DNA of 64,000 nucleotides from Chloroflexota bacterium (GTDB lineage: Bacteria; Chloroflexota; Anaerolineae; Aggregatilineales; Phototrophicaceae). This document shows, in pieces, positions 52,622 to 61,182 of this stretch. Position 1 is the stretch's first letter; each line of letters starts with the position of its first letter. A program made the translations under genes and the position numbers. The stretch spans positions 1,302,001 to 1,366,000 of the forward strand of contig JAIUNI010000001.1 of assembly GCA_020161935.1 (NCBI GenBank), given 5' to 3'. The notes under the pieces are model-generated. The model was not told where the DNA came from. It searched no databases and saw only the letters and a list, made by a program, of their open reading frames with translations.

Positions 52622-53572
52622 ATGGCGCGATTTATCATCCGGCGGGTCGCCCTGCTCGCCCTCACCATGCTCATTACCTCGGCGATTGTGTTCGCGCTCA
52701 CCCAGCTTGTCCCCGGCGATGTCGCGCGATTGATTCTAGGGCGGGATGCTTCACCAGAAGCGCTCAATACTTTGCGCGAGGAATTTGGGCTGAACGACCC
52801 TGCGCCGCAGCAGTATGTCAATTGGCTAGGCGGTTTCCTCACCGGCGACTGGGGACGCTCGTTCACTGGCGCGAACCAACCTGTGCGCCCACTTGTGACC
52901 GAGCGCCTCGGCAACTCAATGCGCCTAGCACTGATGACCCTGCTCATTAGCGTGCCGCTTTCCGTGTTTCTCGGCGTTATCGCCGCTCTCTACGAAAACA
53001 CATGGATTGACAGCATCATTTCGCTGTTCACGCTGGCGGTCGTGGGGCTGCCGGAGTTTGTAACCGGCTTGGTACTCATAAACGGCTTGGCGCTCGGTGT
53101 AAAAGCGCTCGGCCTGCCTGCCACCTCCGGCGTACCGGAAAATACCATCGGCGACTGGATACACGAACTCATCCTGCCCTCTCTCACCGCCACATTTGTG
53201 CTGCTCGGCTACGTCACACGTCTTACCCGCGCGGGGGTCATCGACGAACTCAAGAAACCCTATGTGCGGACGGCGACCCTCAAAGGTTTGCCGCAGCGCA
53301 CCGTCATCTTCAAGCATGTCCTTCGCAACGCCCTGCTGCCCACCATCACGGTGATCGCTATCAGCTTCGGCTGGTTGATCGGCGGCTTGGTGGTCATCGA
53401 GAACGTCTACAATTACCCCGGCCTCGGTGCGCTGCTGGTGGATGCCGTTAAGCAAAAGAATCTTTTCCTGCTGCAAGCAATTGTGATGGTGACGATCTTT
53501 TTCTTCGCAGTGGCAAACCTACTCGCCGATATTGTGTATGCACTGCTCAACCCGCGCATTCGGTTGGAGTGA
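52622..53572 (+). CDS. ABC peptide importer permease (DppB-like)
   Basis: A 316-residue permease. The N-terminal FIIRRVALLALTMLITSAIVF and VPGDVARLILG are DppB/OppB landmarks. The EAA-type loop is YVRTATLKGLPQRTVIFKHVLRN, and NYPGLGALLVDAV is conserved. It begins five bases after the ATPase stop with GAGGTAGCC as ribosome-binding site. It pairs with the DppC-like permease at 49109-50002 despite the distance between the genes. An AT-rich unknown gene starts 23 bases downstream. Confidence 0.94.
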   Translation: MARFIIRRVALLALTMLITSAIVFALTQLVPGDVARLILGRDASPEALNTLREEFGLNDPAPQQYVNWLGGFLTGDWGRSFTGANQPVRPLVTERLGNSMRLALMTLLISVPLSVFLGVIAALYENTWIDSIISLFTLAVVGLPEFVTGLVLINGLALGVKALGLPATSGVPENTIGDWIHELILPSLTATFVLLGYVTRLTRAGVIDELKKPYVRTATLKGLPQRTVIFKHVLRNALLPTITVIAISFGWLIGGLVVIENVYNYPGLGALLVDAVKQKNLFLLQAIVMVTIFFFAVANLLADIVYALLNPRIRLE

Positions 53573-53595
53573 AAATTTAATGGCAAAATAGAAAT

Positions 53596-54159
53596 ATGAC
53601 CAAATATAATATAATTAGAATAAATCTAAGCATAATATTCACAGCAATCAGTCTTATCATTCTATCAATAGTAATGTTTACTGTGCTATTCGGTTGCCAT
53701 GTTGAACTATTCCAGCCTCAAAAACTCGCACAAGCAAAAAGTCTATGGGTTTCCAAAAGTATTGTTCATTATGAAGAATTAATAAGGTTTGGATGCTTAA
53801 CAGAATTCCCATGTTTTAGCGAAGTCAAAATGGAAGTTAAAGATAACCAGGTAATTTATGCTGAATCTCGCGGCATTTTAATGATGAGTGATCCATTCAA
53901 GCCTATTACACAAGAACAATTCGCGTCGGGCAAACTTCAAAACTATACAATTGACAGTTTATTTCAACAAGCTACATCAGCAACCCAAGGCATGGGGTTT
54001 GTTGACATAAATGGTCGAATCTATTTGGACTTTGATTCTGAACTGGGCTTTGTTTCTCGATTCACAGTTAATGATTGTGGACAAGGTGGATTACTGGGCC
54101 ACAAAATGGGACATTGTTCCTCAAATATTATTGTAAAATCTGTCAAGCCAATAAACTAA
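53596..54159 (+). CDS. AT-rich gene for an exported DUF6174-like protein
   Basis: A 187-residue protein with an N-terminal hydrophobic helix (IIFTAISLIILSIVMFTVLFG) and a Cys just after it, possibly a lipid-anchor site. The outside part has the W...Y...C...C...V.V.DN pattern (AKSLWVSKSIVHYEELI; EVKMEVKDNQVIYAESRG) followed by YTIDSLFQQ. This resembles DUF6174, but the match is from memory. Codon use is AT-rich, unlike both neighbours, so horizontal acquisition is plausible. No clear terminator. Function unknown. Confidence 0.6.
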   Translation: MTKYNIIRINLSIIFTAISLIILSIVMFTVLFGCHVELFQPQKLAQAKSLWVSKSIVHYEELIRFGCLTEFPCFSEVKMEVKDNQVIYAESRGILMMSDPFKPITQEQFASGKLQNYTIDSLFQQATSATQGMGFVDINGRIYLDFDSELGFVSRFTVNDCGQGGLLGHKMGHCSSNIIVKSVKPIN

Positions 54160-54214
54160 ACCTTCTCTATTTTGATCTATAATCATGATGAACATCAAAT
54201 GCGAGGATTCAATC

Positions 54215-54517
54215 ATGCCACTCTATGATTACCGCTGTGAGTCGTGCGGCAAACCCTTTGAAGCCCGACATGGTTTTAACGATCCAGCGCCGGTTTGCCC
54301 CTTCTGTGGTCATGCCGAAGTCAAGCGCCTGATTACCAGCGTGCCAGCCATCGCGGGCGGCATCCTGACCAACGCGGGTGACAGCCGCAGCGCCAGCAAA
54401 GAACAGCTCAAGGATAAATGGGCGGAAGAAACACCGAAGCTGCGGAAGAAACTGGTCGACAAACTCGGTGAGGACTTCGTGCGGAAGAACGCCCCCTCAC
54501 TGGGCAGTTCTGAATAA
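54215..54517 (+). CDS. FmdB-family zinc-ribbon protein
   Basis: A 100-residue protein. The N-terminal CxxC pairs MPLYDYRCESCGKPFEARHG and PVCPFCGHAEVKRL form the putative zinc ribbon shared by FmdB-type proteins of unclear regulatory role. The C-terminal half is charged and low-complexity. The frame opens at 54185, but ATG at 54215 has GAGG upstream and gives the standard family N-terminus. Its stop overlaps the next gene's ATG by one base, suggesting an operon with the methyltransferase. Confidence 0.87.
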   Translation: MPLYDYRCESCGKPFEARHGFNDPAPVCPFCGHAEVKRLITSVPAIAGGILTNAGDSRSASKEQLKDKWAEETPKLRKKLVDKLGEDFVRKNAPSLGSSE

Positions 54518-55292
54518 TGGCCGAATCAGTCGCCTTTGACCGCGCCGCCGATTATTATGATGCCACCCGCGCCTTTCCATCCGGTGTGGAACAGGAAGCC
54601 GCAGCCGCGATTGTGCGAGCGGGCAAGCTGACGAATAGCAGCCGTGTGTTGGAAATTGGTATCGGCACAGGGCGGATTGCGCTGCCATTGGCGCGGCATG
54701 TTGGCGAGATTTACGGCATCGACCTCTCACGTCCGATGCTGCTGCGCCTCCGCACCAAACAACAAAACGAGCCGGTTAATCTGGTGCAGGGTGTGCGACT
54801 CGCCTACCCTACGCTGACCACAGCTTTGACGCGGTGGTGGCGGTACACGTCTTTCACCTCATTCCCAATTGGCAAGGGGTCATCACCGAATTGGCACGGG
54901 TACTCAAGCCGAATGCGCCCGTTATTCACTGCTGGTCAGAAAGTGATGACGAATTCAAACTGCTGTGGGAAGCATGGCGCTCGGCTGTGCCAAGTAACGA
55001 AGCAGCCGATGTTGGCCTGCGCTGGAACCGCAACGAAGGCGTGCTAGAAGAAATCGGTTGGCGCACAGGCGAAACCGAAACCCATCACTACATCTACGGT
55101 CGCAGTCCGGCAGGCTTCGTGCAGCAGTTGGAAAAACGCATCTGGTCAGCCACATGGCGAGCCAGTGAAGACTCATTAGCGCGGGGTGTCGAGGCCGTCA
55201 AAGCGGTTGTGAAACAGAATTACTCCAACCCTGAAAATGATATTGTGATTAACGAACGGTTTATCGCTAAAGCCTACACGTTCGGCAAATGA
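54517..55292 (+). pseudogene. SAM-dependent methyltransferase interrupted by a single-base frameshift
   Basis: Two frames make one class I methyltransferase: residues to about 92 in frame 1 (RVLEIGIGTGRIALPLARHVG is motif I; IYGIDLSRPML follows) and the remainder in another frame (VVAVHVFHLIPNWQGVITELARVLKPNAPV onward). At about 54793, GGTGTGCGACTCGCC would read GD-ATRLPYADHSFDAVVAV if one base (an A after GGTG) were restored. This is precisely the expected acidic motif II segment. So the gene is either broken by a one-base deletion or affected by a sequence error. Its start overlaps the FmdB stop. The acceptor is unknown. Confidence 0.87.
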
Positions 55293-55372
55293 GCATGACC
55301 TTATAGCGGTTGGTGCTGAACTCAACCCCGCACTATAATCACCCTTACCGACGGCAGACAGTGAGGGTGACG

Positions 55373-56620
55373 ATGGTTCGACCGCTGCACATCCGTGGCG
55401 CACACATTTGGGACGGTAGCAAAACCGTGCAGCGCGACCTCTACACCAACGGCGACCGCATATCCGCTGTGCCTGTAGCTGACGCACAGGTTATCGACCT
55501 CGACGGCTACACCATTTTCCCCGGCCTCATCAACGCCCACGACCACCTCGAACTCAACCATTACCCGCGCAGCAAGTTCCGCGAGCGATACGACAATGCC
55601 CATCAATGGGGCGAGGATATGAACGCGCGGCTGAACGATGAGCCGTACAAATCGCTGCGTGCTTATCCGCTGTGGGATAAGCTGTTCATCGGCGGCCTCA
55701 AAAACCTGCTGTGCGGGGCAACCACCGTTGCCCACCACAACCCGCCGCACAAAGAACTGTGGCGCAAGGATTTTCCCGTGCGCGTCCTTAAACAGTATGG
55801 CTGGTCGCACTCGCTGCACTTCAGCACCGACGAGGAAGTCGTCCGTTCTTACCGCAGCACCCCCAAAGACTGGCCGTGGTTCATCCACTTGGCAGAAGGT
55901 ACGGATGATGTGGCGGCGGGGGAATACCAACGCCTGAAAGCACTTGGATGTATTGGCGTAAATACGGTAATTATTCATGGAGTAGGGTTAGACTCAGTAG
56001 ATGTGGTTAAAGCTCAAGTAGATGCTGTTGGAACATATAACACTGGTCACGGCTCACAGATACCTGTTGTTTGGTGTCCTACGACAAATATATTTTTACT
56101 AGATAAAACTGGTCATGCACGAATGGGATGGAACACAGGAATATTTTTAGGAAGTGATTCGCGTCTTACGGCTGATGGGGATTTATTGGATGAGTTGAAA
56201 TTTGCAAGCGAGTATTATGGTAAAGGTCAATTGACCTTTACGGGTTACGAAATCGCACTATCTATGGTAACGACTCCTAATCTACGATGGCATCATGTTT
56301 TGAAAAATGCTGTTGCGCCATTACGAGCAGTTGAATATGCAGATTTTGTTATCATCAATGACATTGAAAATCCTTCTAAAAAACTCTGCAACTCCCGCCG
56401 CGCCGACCTCGCCCTCGTCGTCAAAGGTGGTGTGCCACAAATTGGCGACCCTGAACTCATGGCGAGGTTCACCGGCACAAGAACGGTAGACGCGACGCTT
56501 GACGGCAAGCCGAAAGCAATCCATATTGAACTCGCCAAGCGTATCCATGCCAACAGCCTGAAAGAAGCGGGGTTGGAAGTGGATGTTGTGCCGAAGCGAA
56601 AACTATTTCAGTTCATTTAG
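55373..56620 (+). CDS. Amidohydrolase-superfamily protein (TRZ/ATZ or cytosine-deaminase-like), with internal AT-rich patch
   Basis: A 415-residue metal-dependent hydrolase. The N-terminal strand set RPLHIRGAHIWDGSKTVQRD is followed by the metal pair in LINAHDHLELNHYPR. Later His residues are in TTVAHHNPPH and HSLHFSTDEE, then VIIHGVGLD and an Asp region GIFLGSDSRLTADGD. These match deaminases or hydrolases of purine-like or triazine-like rings. The frame opens at 55310, but ATG at 55373 has GTGAGGGTG upstream. From about 55945 to 56385 the codons switch to A/T-rich forms while the protein stays in register. The substrate is unknown. Confidence 0.82.
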   Translation: MVRPLHIRGAHIWDGSKTVQRDLYTNGDRISAVPVADAQVIDLDGYTIFPGLINAHDHLELNHYPRSKFRERYDNAHQWGEDMNARLNDEPYKSLRAYPLWDKLFIGGLKNLLCGATTVAHHNPPHKELWRKDFPVRVLKQYGWSHSLHFSTDEEVVRSYRSTPKDWPWFIHLAEGTDDVAAGEYQRLKALGCIGVNTVIIHGVGLDSVDVVKAQVDAVGTYNTGHGSQIPVVWCPTTNIFLLDKTGHARMGWNTGIFLGSDSRLTADGDLLDELKFASEYYGKGQLTFTGYEIALSMVTTPNLRWHHVLKNAVAPLRAVEYADFVIINDIENPSKKLCNSRRADLALVVKGGVPQIGDPELMARFTGTRTVDATLDGKPKAIHIELAKRIHANSLKEAGLEVDVVPKRKLFQFI

Positions 56621-56650
56621 ACGATAAAGCGACTAGGAGGCGGAAACACC

Positions 56651-58165
56651 ATGACCGACATTCTTTTCGGACAATCCTACTACCTGCGCTTTGACCCCAA
56701 GCTGTGGGAAGCCATGCAGCCTTACCCTCCGCAAGGCACACTGTACGCGGCGGCCTACATGCGGCAGAAAGGCTACTCGGTCGCCCTGTTCGACGCGATG
56801 CTCGCCGAAAGCACAAATGAGTGGGCAGCATCACTCCAACAATATCAGCCGAAATACGCTGTACTGTTCGAGGACAACTTCAATTACCTCAGCAAAATGA
56901 GTCTGCTGCGGATGCGCGAAGCCGCCTTTGAGATGATCGGCATGGCGAAGTCCCGGAACTGTACGGTCATCGTCACCGGCGCGGATATGACCGACCACGC
57001 CGAGAAGTACCTCCAGCACGGCGCGGATTATGTGCTGGTCGGCGAAGGCGACGAAACGCTGGGCGAACTGGTTGATTATCTGGCAAAAGCTGAAACGGTT
57101 GACGAAAGCGAACTCTACAATATTCAAGGTATCGCTTACCTGCATGATGGGCGCATGGTCAAAACGCCCGCCCGTCCGGTCATCCGTGACCTGAACGCGC
57201 TGCCCTTCCCCGCGTGGGACTTGGTTGACCGCGAAAAATATCGCTCGGTGTGGATGCAGCAACACGGCTACTACTCGATGAACCTCGTCACCACGCGCGG
57301 CTGTCCATTCCACTGTAACTGGTGCGCCAAACCGATCTGGGGGCAAAAGTACAACATCCGCAGCGCCGCCAGCGTGGTCGAGGAAATGGCATGGCTGAAG
57401 GACAACTTCAACCCCGACCATATCTGGTTTATGGATGACATCATGGGCATCCAAGACCGCTGGATCGAGGAGTTCGCCGATCTGCTCGAAGCCCGCAAGC
57501 TGCACATCCCATTTAAAAGCCTCAACCGTGTTGACCTCCTGCTGCGTGGCAAAACGATTCCGGCGTTGGCACGGGCGGGCGCGAAAATCGTGTGGGTCGG
57601 CGCGGAAAGCGGCTCACAAAAAATCCTCGACGCGATGGACAAAGGCACACAGGTCACGCAAATTTATGAAGCCACTAAGCAGCTCCACGCTCACGGGGTT
57701 AAAGTCGCCTTCTTCCTACAATTTGGCTACCCCGGCGAAACGCGCGAGGACATCGAACTCACGCTCAAGATGGTGCGCGACCTCATGCCGGACGACATCG
57801 GCATTAGCGTCAGCTATCCGCTGCCCGGTACGCCCTTTTATGAAAACGTGAAGCATGAGTTGGGGGAGCGTGTCAATTGGCTGGACAGCGCCGACCTCGC
57901 TATGCTTTACAAAGGGCCGTTCGCCACCGAGTTTTATCGCCAATTGCACACCGTCGTGCATAAGGATTACCGTTCGCGTAAAACGTGGGGCGAGGTGAAG
58001 GCGCTCGTGCGTAATCCGGCGAACCTGCGTCCTGCGCTGCTCAAGCAAACGGCCGCCATGATCTACCACCGCCTAACGCTTCCGGCTGCGGTCGCCAAGC
58101 TGGACACGCTCGCACAGCTCCCGCACGAACCCACCCGCGTTAGCAACGTCGTGATTAGCGGGTAG
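56651..58165 (+). CDS. Radical SAM protein with B12-binding-like N-terminal domain, paralogue 1
   Basis: A 504-residue enzyme with an N-terminal cobalamin-binding-type domain (about 1-140: PYPPQGTLYAAAYMRQKGYSV; VLVGEGDETLGELVDYL). The radical SAM TIM barrel follows, with the cluster motif TTRGCPFHCNWCAKPIWG (CxxxCxxC). The core continues with DHIWFMDDIMGIQDRWIEEF and GAESGSQKILDAMDKG. No DxHxxG cobalamin His is seen, common in this branch. AGGAGG upstream of the ATG supports the start. Substrates in this family include lipids, tetrapyrroles and natural products. The paralogue lies at 58961. Confidence 0.9.
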   Translation: MTDILFGQSYYLRFDPKLWEAMQPYPPQGTLYAAAYMRQKGYSVALFDAMLAESTNEWAASLQQYQPKYAVLFEDNFNYLSKMSLLRMREAAFEMIGMAKSRNCTVIVTGADMTDHAEKYLQHGADYVLVGEGDETLGELVDYLAKAETVDESELYNIQGIAYLHDGRMVKTPARPVIRDLNALPFPAWDLVDREKYRSVWMQQHGYYSMNLVTTRGCPFHCNWCAKPIWGQKYNIRSAASVVEEMAWLKDNFNPDHIWFMDDIMGIQDRWIEEFADLLEARKLHIPFKSLNRVDLLLRGKTIPALARAGAKIVWVGAESGSQKILDAMDKGTQVTQIYEATKQLHAHGVKVAFFLQFGYPGETREDIELTLKMVRDLMPDDIGISVSYPLPGTPFYENVKHELGERVNWLDSADLAMLYKGPFATEFYRQLHTVVHKDYRSRKTWGEVKALVRNPANLRPALLKQTAAMIYHRLTLPAAVAKLDTLAQLPHEPTRVSNVVISG

Positions 58166-58260
58166 TCCCTCGCACAAGTACAATAGGGTAGTGTGTTCAA
58201 CAACGCCTGTTATTATTCAGTGCTTCAAATCAACTGCTATGAAGCAAAAATGAGGCAAAC

Positions 58261-58479
58261 ATGACAATTGATCCAAAAGTCGCGACCGAGTTAAGTAAGC
58301 GCCAAGTCATTATTTACCTTGATGAAGATGGCAAAGGCTAGGTTGCCGACTGCCCCAGTTTACCCGGATGTCACAGTCAGGGTGACACATGGGAAGAAAC
58401 CTTGGCGAACATTAAAGAAGCCATCGAATTATGGATAGAAGATGCAGTTGAGCATAACGAGCTTATACCACAAGATTAA
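58261..58479 (+). pseudogene. HicB-like antitoxin gene broken by an in-frame stop
   Basis: Starting at ATG 58261 the frame reads MTIDPKVATELSKRQVIIYL then DEDGKG, then TAG at 58339-58341, then VADCPSLPGCHSQGDTWEET and a HicB-like tail to a TAA at 58477-58479. The stop sits where HicB proteins have Tyr or Trp (compare GYWVVECPSLPGC in the next gene). So it is a decayed hicB homologous to the intact downstream copy. ATGAGG precedes the ATG. Confidence 0.82.
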
Positions 58480-58518
58480 TCCTTATGGTGTTCCAAAAAG
58501 TAGTGATGGAGTTGAAAC

Positions 58519-58731
58519 ATGCGTCAGATTATCATGTACCCCGGTGAAGATGGTTACTGGGTAGTCGAATGCCCAAGTTTGCCCGGCTGTATTAGTCAGG
58601 GAAAAACTGAGGCCGAAGCACTTGACAATATCAGAGACGCGATTGACTTATGGATTAGGGATGCCGTCGCTCATAATGAACCTGTTCCTGATGACCCTAA
58701 GCAAATACAACTGATGCTTGTGGCAGTATGA
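58519..58731 (+). CDS. hicB: HicB-family antitoxin
   Basis: A 70-residue protein with a HicB RNase-H-like fold, EDGYWVVECPSLPGC followed by SQGKTEAEALDNIRDAIDLW. It neutralises the HicA toxin downstream. It overlaps hicA by ATGA, so translation is coupled. Antitoxin-first order is one of the two known layouts. No DNA-binding HTH is visible at its C-terminus, so autoregulation may be missing or weak. Confidence 0.88.
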   Translation: MRQIIMYPGEDGYWVVECPSLPGCISQGKTEAEALDNIRDAIDLWIRDAVAHNEPVPDDPKQIQLMLVAV

Positions 58732-58949
58732 GTAAGCTGCCACGACTTTCAGGCAGGGAATGCGTTAAAGCATTGGAAGGGACTGGTTTCTATGTTTCAG
58801 GGCAAACGGGCAGCCATATCCAAATGCGACGTGATGAACCCAAAAAGAAAATCACTGTTCCAAATCATAAAGAACTGGATAAAGGAACACTTCGCGCAAT
58901 CATTCGACAAGCCGACCTCACTGTCGATGAATTCATAGACTTGTTGTAA
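58728..58949 (+). CDS. hicA: HicA-family toxin (mRNA interferase)
   Basis: A 73-residue protein with the dsRNA-binding-like HicA fold. It begins KLPRLSGRECVKALEGTGF, then GQTGSHIQM with the catalytic His, and ITVPNHKELDKGTLRAIIRQ as the family core. HicA cleaves mRNA and is inhibited by HicB. All expected residues are present, so the toxin is likely functional. It ends 11 bases before the second radical SAM gene, which could share the transcript. Confidence 0.93.
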   Translation: MSKLPRLSGRECVKALEGTGFYVSGQTGSHIQMRRDEPKKKITVPNHKELDKGTLRAIIRQADLTVDEFIDLL

Positions 58950-58960
58950 GGCACACATAG

Positions 58961-60391
58961 ATGGACATTCTGCTCGCACACGGTTACTTCCTGTACGAAG
59001 ACCCGCACGAACTCAAGGTCATGAAGCCCTACCCGCCGCTGGGCATCCTCTACATCTCGTCCTACCTCAAAAAGCAGGGCTTCGATGTGGGCGTGTTCGA
59101 CTCGACCTTTAGCGCCATGGCGACCTTCAAAGCACTCGTCGCCAAAGAGCGGCCTTCGGTCGTCGGCATCTACACCAACATGATGACCAAACGCAACGTG
59201 CTGGAAATGACCCACGCTTGCAAAGAAGCCGGCGCGATTGTCGTCCTCGGTGGGCCGGAACCGCCCTACTACGCCGAGGATTACCTGAAGCACGGCGCGG
59301 ACATTATCATCAAGGGCGAAGGTGAACTCACGCTGGAAGAACTGCTGCCGCACCTCGCCAAGCATGGCCTCGACCAACTCGAAGCCATCACCGGCATCGC
59401 CTTCCTCAGTGATGATGGCAAACTGGTCGAAACGCTGCCCCGCCCCTTCATCCCTGACCTCAGCGCCAACCCGTGGCCTGACCGCGAGGCGATTGATATT
59501 CCGCAGTACATGAAAATTTGGAAGGACAACCACGGCAAAAGTTCCGTGTCCGTCATCCAAGCGCGCGGCTGCCCGTTCACCTGCCGCTGGTGCAGCCACT
59601 CGGTCTACGGCAATACTCACCGCCGCCGCACGCCGGAAGATGCCGCCGACGAAGTCCTGTGGATTAAAGATCGCTACAACCCCGACCTCATCTGGTACGC
59701 TGATGATGTGTTCACCATCAACTCGCGCTGGTTCATCCAGTATGCCGAGGCGCTCAAGCAGCGCGGCGTTCGCATTCCGTTCGAGTGTATTTCCCGTGCC
59801 GACCGCCTGAACGAAGAAATCGTCAAAACCCTCGCCGAGATGGGCTGCTTCCGCCTCTGGAACGGCTCGGAAAGCGGCTCACAAAAAATCCTCGACGCGA
59901 TGGATCGCAAGGTGAAGGTCAAGGACGTGCAGGAGAAAACCCACCTGCTGCAAAAGTACGGCATCGAAACCGGCATGTTCATTATGCTCGGCTACGAGGG
60001 CGAAACCATCCAAGACCTCGAAGAAACGGTCGAGCATCTCAAAGTCTCTAACCCTGACCTGTTCCTCACCACCGTCGCCTACCCCATCAAAGGCACCAAA
60101 TATTACGCCGAAGTCGAAAGCCGCGTCCTCGCCGACCGTGGCTGGGAAAACCGCAGTGACCGTGACCTGACCGTCGCTGGGCGTTACTCGCGCCGCTTCT
60201 ACAGCTACGCCACCCGCTGGATGGTGAGCGAAGTCGCGCTCAACCGCGCTAATATAACAGGGGATGTTCCTCTCAAGCGCCGCCTCAAACTCATGGCGAG
60301 TGCCAAAATCGGGCGCATCGGCATGATGCTGACGCAGGGTGAGAAGGAAACAAGTGGGCAGCGGGTACATGAACCAGCCCCAAGCCTTTGA
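58961..60391 (+). CDS. Radical SAM protein with B12-binding-like N-terminal domain, paralogue 2
   Basis: A 476-residue paralogue of the protein at 56651. It has an N-terminal B12-type domain (LKVMKPYPPLGILYISSYLK; IIIKGEGELTLEELLPHL), the cluster motif QARGCPFTCRWCSHSVYG, and a core with DLIWYADDVFTINSRWF and NGSESGSQKILDAMDRK. The shared landmarks make tandem duplication and divergence likely, with the HicBA module lying between the copies. It overlaps the downstream methyltransferase by 23 bases. The substrate is unknown. Confidence 0.92.
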   Translation: MDILLAHGYFLYEDPHELKVMKPYPPLGILYISSYLKKQGFDVGVFDSTFSAMATFKALVAKERPSVVGIYTNMMTKRNVLEMTHACKEAGAIVVLGGPEPPYYAEDYLKHGADIIIKGEGELTLEELLPHLAKHGLDQLEAITGIAFLSDDGKLVETLPRPFIPDLSANPWPDREAIDIPQYMKIWKDNHGKSSVSVIQARGCPFTCRWCSHSVYGNTHRRRTPEDAADEVLWIKDRYNPDLIWYADDVFTINSRWFIQYAEALKQRGVRIPFECISRADRLNEEIVKTLAEMGCFRLWNGSESGSQKILDAMDRKVKVKDVQEKTHLLQKYGIETGMFIMLGYEGETIQDLEETVEHLKVSNPDLFLTTVAYPIKGTKYYAEVESRVLADRGWENRSDRDLTVAGRYSRRFYSYATRWMVSEVALNRANITGDVPLKRRLKLMASAKIGRIGMMLTQGEKETSGQRVHEPAPSL

Positions 60392-61154
60392 CCCGTTAGC
60401 CGCCAGCTATGACAGCACCTTTACCGACACGCAAATTGGGCGGTATCTGCGCGGCATCGTGCAGTCACGCCTCGCGCTGCACTTCACCGCTGGCAACCAC
60501 ATCCTCGAACTTGGCTGTGGTACGGGTGAAGACGCGCTCTGGTTGGCGGGTCGCGGCCTCCACGTCACCGCCACCGATGTCAGCGAAGGGATGCTCGCCA
60601 CCGCACGGGCAAAATGCGCCGGTCATCCATCGGTACAGGTGCAGCCCCTCGATTTGCGCCGCTTGGACGACACGCTTCTACCCGACACTTTTGACGGCGT
60701 ATTCAGCAACTTCGGCCCCATGAACTGCCTCAGCGAATGGCGTACCCTCGCCGCGTGTCTGGCACAGCGCGTCAAAGCCGGGGGCATCGTCGGCCTTGGC
60801 GTGATGAGTCCCTACTGTGTATGGGAACCGCTGTGGCACGGCCTACATGGGAACTGGCGAACCGCTACCCGCCGCTGGCGGAAGTCCACCACCTTCCAGC
60901 CGGATGCTGTGAGCGAACCGATTGAAGTAACCTACCCAACGATTAAGTGCATCACGGACGACTTCGCCCCGCACTTCCGGCGCACCTTTGTACGCGGTCT
61001 TGGGGTTTTCCTACCGCCGAGTGATGTCTACGGCGCAGTCGAAAAACGCCCACAACTACTCAAGGCACTAATGGGACTGGAGAGGCGTTTCGGCAGTCTG
61101 TCAAAACTAGCCCTTTTTGCAGACCATTATTGGATCGAGTTCGAGCGAATATAA
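60369..61154 (+). CDS. SAM-dependent class I methyltransferase
   Basis: A 261-residue methyltransferase. Motif I is HILELGCGTGEDALWLAGRG, motif II VTATDVSEGML, and a later motif VFSNFGPMNCLSEWRTLA. The first ATG of the frame (60339) is in the radical SAM gene; ATG at 60369 (MNQPQAFDPLAASYD) gives the typical family start and is used here. The overlap with the radical SAM gene points to co-translation. It probably acts on the radical SAM product or a precursor; the acceptor is unknown. Confidence 0.9.
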   Translation: MNQPQAFDPLAASYDSTFTDTQIGRYLRGIVQSRLALHFTAGNHILELGCGTGEDALWLAGRGLHVTATDVSEGMLATARAKCAGHPSVQVQPLDLRRLDDTLLPDTFDGVFSNFGPMNCLSEWRTLAACLAQRVKAGGIVGLGVMSPYCVWEPLWHGLHGNWRTATRRWRKSTTFQPDAVSEPIEVTYPTIKCITDDFAPHFRRTFVRGLGVFLPPSDVYGAVEKRPQLLKALMGLERRFGSLSKLALFADHYWIEFERI

Positions 61155-61182
61155 TGTACGGTCTCCTACTGAATGAACGCTC

